From JABICX01 sp964528765 (GTDB lineage Archaea; Nanobdellota; Nanobdellia; UBA10117; JABICX01), in NCBI GenBank assembly GCA_964528765.1, contig CAZGVA010000036.1:1-8852 (forward strand): a stretch of 8,852 nt of DNA, written 5' to 3'. Numbering within the stretch: position 1 is the stretch's first letter; every line of letters begins with the position of its first letter. The notes beneath the pieces were generated by a model. That model did not search any database, had not been told where the DNA came from, and was given only the letters and a program-made list of their open reading frames with translations. Shown here one piece after another: positions 6,770 to 8,852 of this stretch. Position numbers and translations under genes: made by a program.

Positions 6770-6997
6770 ATGACTTATCAAGTTAGCATTGGGAAATTCA
6801 AAATCGCGGATCGAAAATGGAAATACAAAGATTACTGAGAGAAATTAAAGAGTGTTTGTTATATGAAATGTAGAATTAGTTGGCAAGGAGTAAAACCGTT
6901 AGAATTCGTGGCAGAAGAACCTCATTTAATTATACGTATGGATTTTAAAGAAGAATATTATGAAAGAAACTTGATATATAGGGATGTGATTTTGTAA
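6770..6997 (+). pseudogene. short reading frame interrupted by TGA (uncertain)
   Basis: From ATG at 6770, preceded by AAAGGA, 22 codons run to a TGA at 6836-6838. The same frame then stays open for another 52 codons to TAA at 6995-6997. An internal ATG at 6863 would give a 44-residue protein by itself (MKCRISWQGVKPLEF and onward). The second half has a mixed, protein-like composition with W, H, P and charged residues, so it may be the remnant of a 75-residue gene damaged by a stop. Alternatives are two unrelated chance frames, or just the 44-residue protein being real. Another short frame overlaps at 6817-6873 (MEIQRLLREIKECLLYEM). No family is recognised. Confidence 0.3.
6973..6980 (+). promoter_or_regulatory. 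possible promoter of the peptide-methyltransferase pair
   Basis: GATATATA is about 52 nt before the ATG at 7029, predicting a leader of about 25 nt, which could hold the ribosome site at 7018-7024. It lies inside the end of the doubtful frame at 6770-6997. Confidence 0.3.
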
Positions 6998-7017
6998 TTA
7001 AGTGGTGTAAAAGGGAA

Positions 7018-7024
7018 AGGGTGA
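7018..7024 (+). promoter_or_regulatory. Shine-Dalgarno sequence of the 28-residue peptide
   Basis: AGGGTGA contains GGTGA, complementary to the archaeal 16S rRNA tail, four nt before the ATG at 7029. It is one of the clearest ribosome sites in the window, which otherwise favours leaderless starts, and it supports translation of the short frame. Confidence 0.5.
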
Positions 7025-7028
7025 AGAA

Positions 7029-7115
7029 ATGGAAGACAATATGATTTTATTTACGGTTTTTATAATCTGTCTTGCTATTTTAATCGCTACGTGGGTAGTT
7101 AAAGATGGAAATTAA
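7029..7115 (+). CDS. 28-residue single-helix membrane peptide
   Basis: The peptide starts MEDNMILFTVFIICLAILIA and ends TWVVKDGN. It has an acidic N-terminus, one hydrophobic helix of about 19 residues (5-24) and a short polar tail. A Shine-Dalgarno sequence four nt upstream supports translation. Its last four codons overlap the start of the methyltransferase gene by 11 nt (7105-7115), an arrangement usually linked to translational coupling. It could therefore be a small partner of the methyltransferase or simply a leader cistron that governs its translation. At this length no family can be assigned, and a chance frame cannot be ruled out, but ribosome site, helix and overlap all agree. Confidence 0.5.
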   Translation: MEDNMILFTVFIICLAILIATWVVKDGN

Positions 7116-7800
7116 TAATAGGGATATTAAATATATTTTGTATCAAAGAACCAGATATCTAAAAGAAAATAAGTTATTTAGATTACTTAACAAAATAGAA
7201 GAAAGAAACCACAGACTTGGAAATAAATTAAAAAGAAGTCTCTTCAAAAATGAAATTAAAAAAGAATTTGAAAAAGATATAATTAATGATTTTAATACTA
7301 TTAAATCATGTTTGCCAAAAAGCGCAACGAATATACTCGATATTGGCTGTGGAATGGGATCGATTAATACATATTTATATAAGATGTACAGCGGTAAATC
7401 TAAGATATTTTTAATTGATAAAACAAGAATTGATAATAAAATTAAATATAATTACAGACTCAGTCCGTCTTTTTATAATTCATTAAAAAACACTAAAGAG
7501 TTTTTAATAAATAATGGAATTAAAAAAGAAGATATAAAAATGCAAGAAGCAACTGATGACGGGTTGATTTCATTTAAAGTGAAATTTGATTTAGTTATAT
7601 CAATATTATCTTGTGGATTTCATTATCCAATTGATATATATTTAGATAATATATATAAATCAATGAATAAAAAAGGAGTTTTGATTATAGATGTCAGAAA
7701 TACTACTGATGGTATGGCTGTATTAAAGAAGAAGTTCGGTAATGTTAATGTAGTACACAAAGGAACGTTATTTGAGCGAGTTAAATGTATAAAAGAGTAG
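7105..7800 (+). CDS. class I SAM-dependent methyltransferase
   Basis: The 231-residue protein has a basic, helical N-terminal part (1-70, with repeated K/R/E) before the Rossmann-type domain. Motif I is NILDIGCGMG (76-85), which binds S-adenosylmethionine. The acidic residue after the second strand is Asp105 in IFLID. Motif IV is FDLVISILSCGFHYP (161-175), and a later strand is KGVLIIDVRN (190-199) before a last strand ending ERVKCIK. The length is normal for a compact enzyme and the end is complete. The 'GFHYP...YL' pattern after motif IV recalls methyltransferases found with sugar or cell-surface modification genes, but the substrate is unknown. It overlaps the 28-residue membrane peptide by 11 nt. 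Ten of eleven Arg codons are AGA/AGG and base composition is very AT-rich (27 G/C in bases 7141-7260), suggesting different ancestry from its neighbours. Confidence 0.85.
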   Translation: MEINNRDIKYILYQRTRYLKENKLFRLLNKIEERNHRLGNKLKRSLFKNEIKKEFEKDIINDFNTIKSCLPKSATNILDIGCGMGSINTYLYKMYSGKSKIFLIDKTRIDNKIKYNYRLSPSFYNSLKNTKEFLINNGIKKEDIKMQEATDDGLISFKVKFDLVISILSCGFHYPIDIYLDNIYKSMNKKGVLIIDVRNTTDGMAVLKKKFGNVNVVHKGTLFERVKCIKE

Positions 7801-8041
7801 GATGTAATCGAGAAGATTAGAATAAAGTCAATAAAGATCCTTCTTTCATATAATACGGGAATAGTTCCATCAAGTATATTATTAATCACCCTCAAAGAAG
7901 CTAAAATATTGATAGAACCGATAAACATACTTCAACTATCGCATATTACAAAATAAAAAACTTATGGGAAATTTTTGACAAGTAAATATCGTTGCTTACT
8001 TTGAATGAATACTGTTTTAAGTTTAATTATCACTTTAATGT
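7801..8041. other. intergenic region with no supported gene
   Basis: The methyltransferase frame stays open past its TAG for 51 codons to TAA at 7954-7956, but without a start codon or family signal. The minus strand is open over part of the same stretch. An imperfect hairpin AAGTAA/TTACTT (about 7979-8001) lies before the promoter of the next gene. Confidence 0.4.
8015..8026 (+). promoter_or_regulatory. TATA-like box of the right-edge gene
   Basis: TTTTAAGTTTAA is centred about 22 nt before the ATG at 8042, consistent with leaderless transcription. There is no Shine-Dalgarno sequence. Confidence 0.35.
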
Positions 8042-8852
8042 ATGTCGATTAAATCACTTTTATCTGAAGATTATATTGATCAGGATTTTTTAAAATCTTT
8101 AGAAAATAATTTATCACGTAAAAATGAATTTAATGATTTTATAGAACGTATTCATGAACCTGTTTTTGATACCAAACCTATAATTTCAGAACAAACATGC
8201 GTTACACTAATACGGAGTATTGAAAAAGCGCATTCAGATAAACAAATCAAAAAAAGTCATCTACATATTTTTAATCTAACCGCACTTAAATATTTAGGCG
8301 ATACTTCATTTAAAACACCTACAAAGTCTAATGTTAAAAGATTAAAGCGTTATTTTAAATTTCAAAATATAAATTCAGATAATTCGAAAAAAACACTTGA
8401 ATTTATAAGTAAAAGATTGACTTTGTCCAAATCAATTGAATGTCGATTGAATAAATATGATTCGGACCAGTCTAATCTCTTAGGTAAATTAAAAAATTAT
8501 AATAATACCTTTTTGGAAAGTGTTGAAATTTTAGGTATATATGCTGCACTTTCATGGTTTTTGAGTGAGTCAACCGAAGAAATTGGTTACAAATGTGCAA
8601 TTGGATTTAGTTTTTTTGTTCCATATCTTTTGGGAAAACAATTCTTTTCTGAACTTTATAATAAAAAAATTCATGCACCTAAAATGGAAAAAAGAGCCAA
8701 ACAACACATAGATATACTAACGGATCGGGATACAATAAGACAGATAAATGAGGGTATTACTGAATTAGAATATATAATAAATTCGGATCAACAACCATAT
8801 GAAACACAAAATTTATTACAACGGATTTCTCAAAAAATTTACCGTGCAGATA
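8042..8852 (+). CDS. unrecognised protein with hydrophobic hairpin, C-terminus missing
   Basis: The frame is open from ATG at 8042 to the window end (270 codons plus one base). An in-frame TAA at 8036-8038 makes 8042 the first possible start. The protein begins MSIKSLLSEDYIDQDFLKSL. Residues 1-155 are polar, helical and lysine-rich, without cysteine clusters or nucleotide-binding motifs. Residues 161-175 (VEILGIYAALSWFLS) and about 183-203 (YKCAIGFSFFVPYLLGKQFF) are hydrophobic and separated by a short acidic loop (ESTEEIG), so a membrane hairpin is likely, placing both flanks on the same side. The rest (204-270) is again polar, with an I-N-E-G-I-T-E-L-E-Y helix that may be amphipathic. Arg codons are mixed CGN/AGA as in most genes here. 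I recognise no family; the missing C-terminal part may hold the informative domain. Confidence 0.7.
   Translation, partial: MSIKSLLSEDYIDQDFLKSLENNLSRKNEFNDFIERIHEPVFDTKPIISEQTCVTLIRSIEKAHSDKQIKKSHLHIFNLTALKYLGDTSFKTPTKSNVKRLKRYFKFQNINSDNSKKTLEFISKRLTLSKSIECRLNKYDSDQSNLLGKLKNYNNTFLESVEILGIYAALSWFLSESTEEIGYKCAIGFSFFVPYLLGKQFFSELYNKKIHAPKMEKRAKQHIDILTDRDTIRQINEGITELEYIINSDQQPYETQNLLQRISQKIYRAD

Noticed and set aside
7623..7928. 101-codon minus-strand frame opposite the methyltransferase end
   Set aside because: Much of it is antisense to the well-supported methyltransferase, its composition is dominated by I, F, L and S as expected of an AT-rich shadow, and it has no clear family motif.

Overview
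The window comes from an AT-rich archaeon. The clearest evidence is a tRNA-Tyr gene (1435-1566) with C1-G72 and A73, no encoded CCA, and a 59-nt intron after position 37 flanked by a 3-4-3 bulge-helix-bulge splice motif. Several genes have TATA-like boxes 23-30 nt before the start codon and no Shine-Dalgarno sequence, as in leaderless archaeal transcripts. The anchored beta-sandwich protein at 215 and the many small genes suggest a DPANN-type (Woesearchaeota/Pacearchaeota-like) lineage, but this placement is inference.

Layout. On the left edge, a minus-strand gene fragment that looks like a PIN-domain N-terminus (1-107) is divergent from a secreted, membrane-anchored beta-sandwich protein (215-1324). 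A compact repeat array and a two-way TATA box lie between them. The intron-containing tRNA-Tyr follows, then a 50-residue two-helix membrane protein (1684-1836) whose end may be frameshifted. Next is a full-length UPF0182 (COG1615) membrane protein (2026-4785), the largest and best recognised gene. Convergent to it are two minus-strand genes, an EamA/DMT transporter (4916-5749) and a peptidase E-like protein (5828-6574), which may be co-transcribed.

From 6575 to 7028 the sequence is gene-poor. It holds a 14-bp repeat shared with the leader of UPF0182, an inverted repeat around a TATA box, and a short reading frame broken by TGA (6770-6997). A 28-residue single-helix peptide (7029-7115) then overlaps a class I methyltransferase (7105-7800) by 11 nt. 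The right edge is an unrecognised gene (8042 to the window end) with a hydrophobic hairpin.

How the genes work together: no single pathway connects them. Most look like independent envelope or housekeeping units. The only tight couplings visible are the small peptide with the methyltransferase, and possibly peptidase E with the EamA transporter. Arginine codon use (AGA/AGG) sets peptidase E and the methyltransferase apart from the other genes, so 5.8-7.8 kb may be a more recently acquired block. No CRISPR array, complete mobile element or rRNA was seen.
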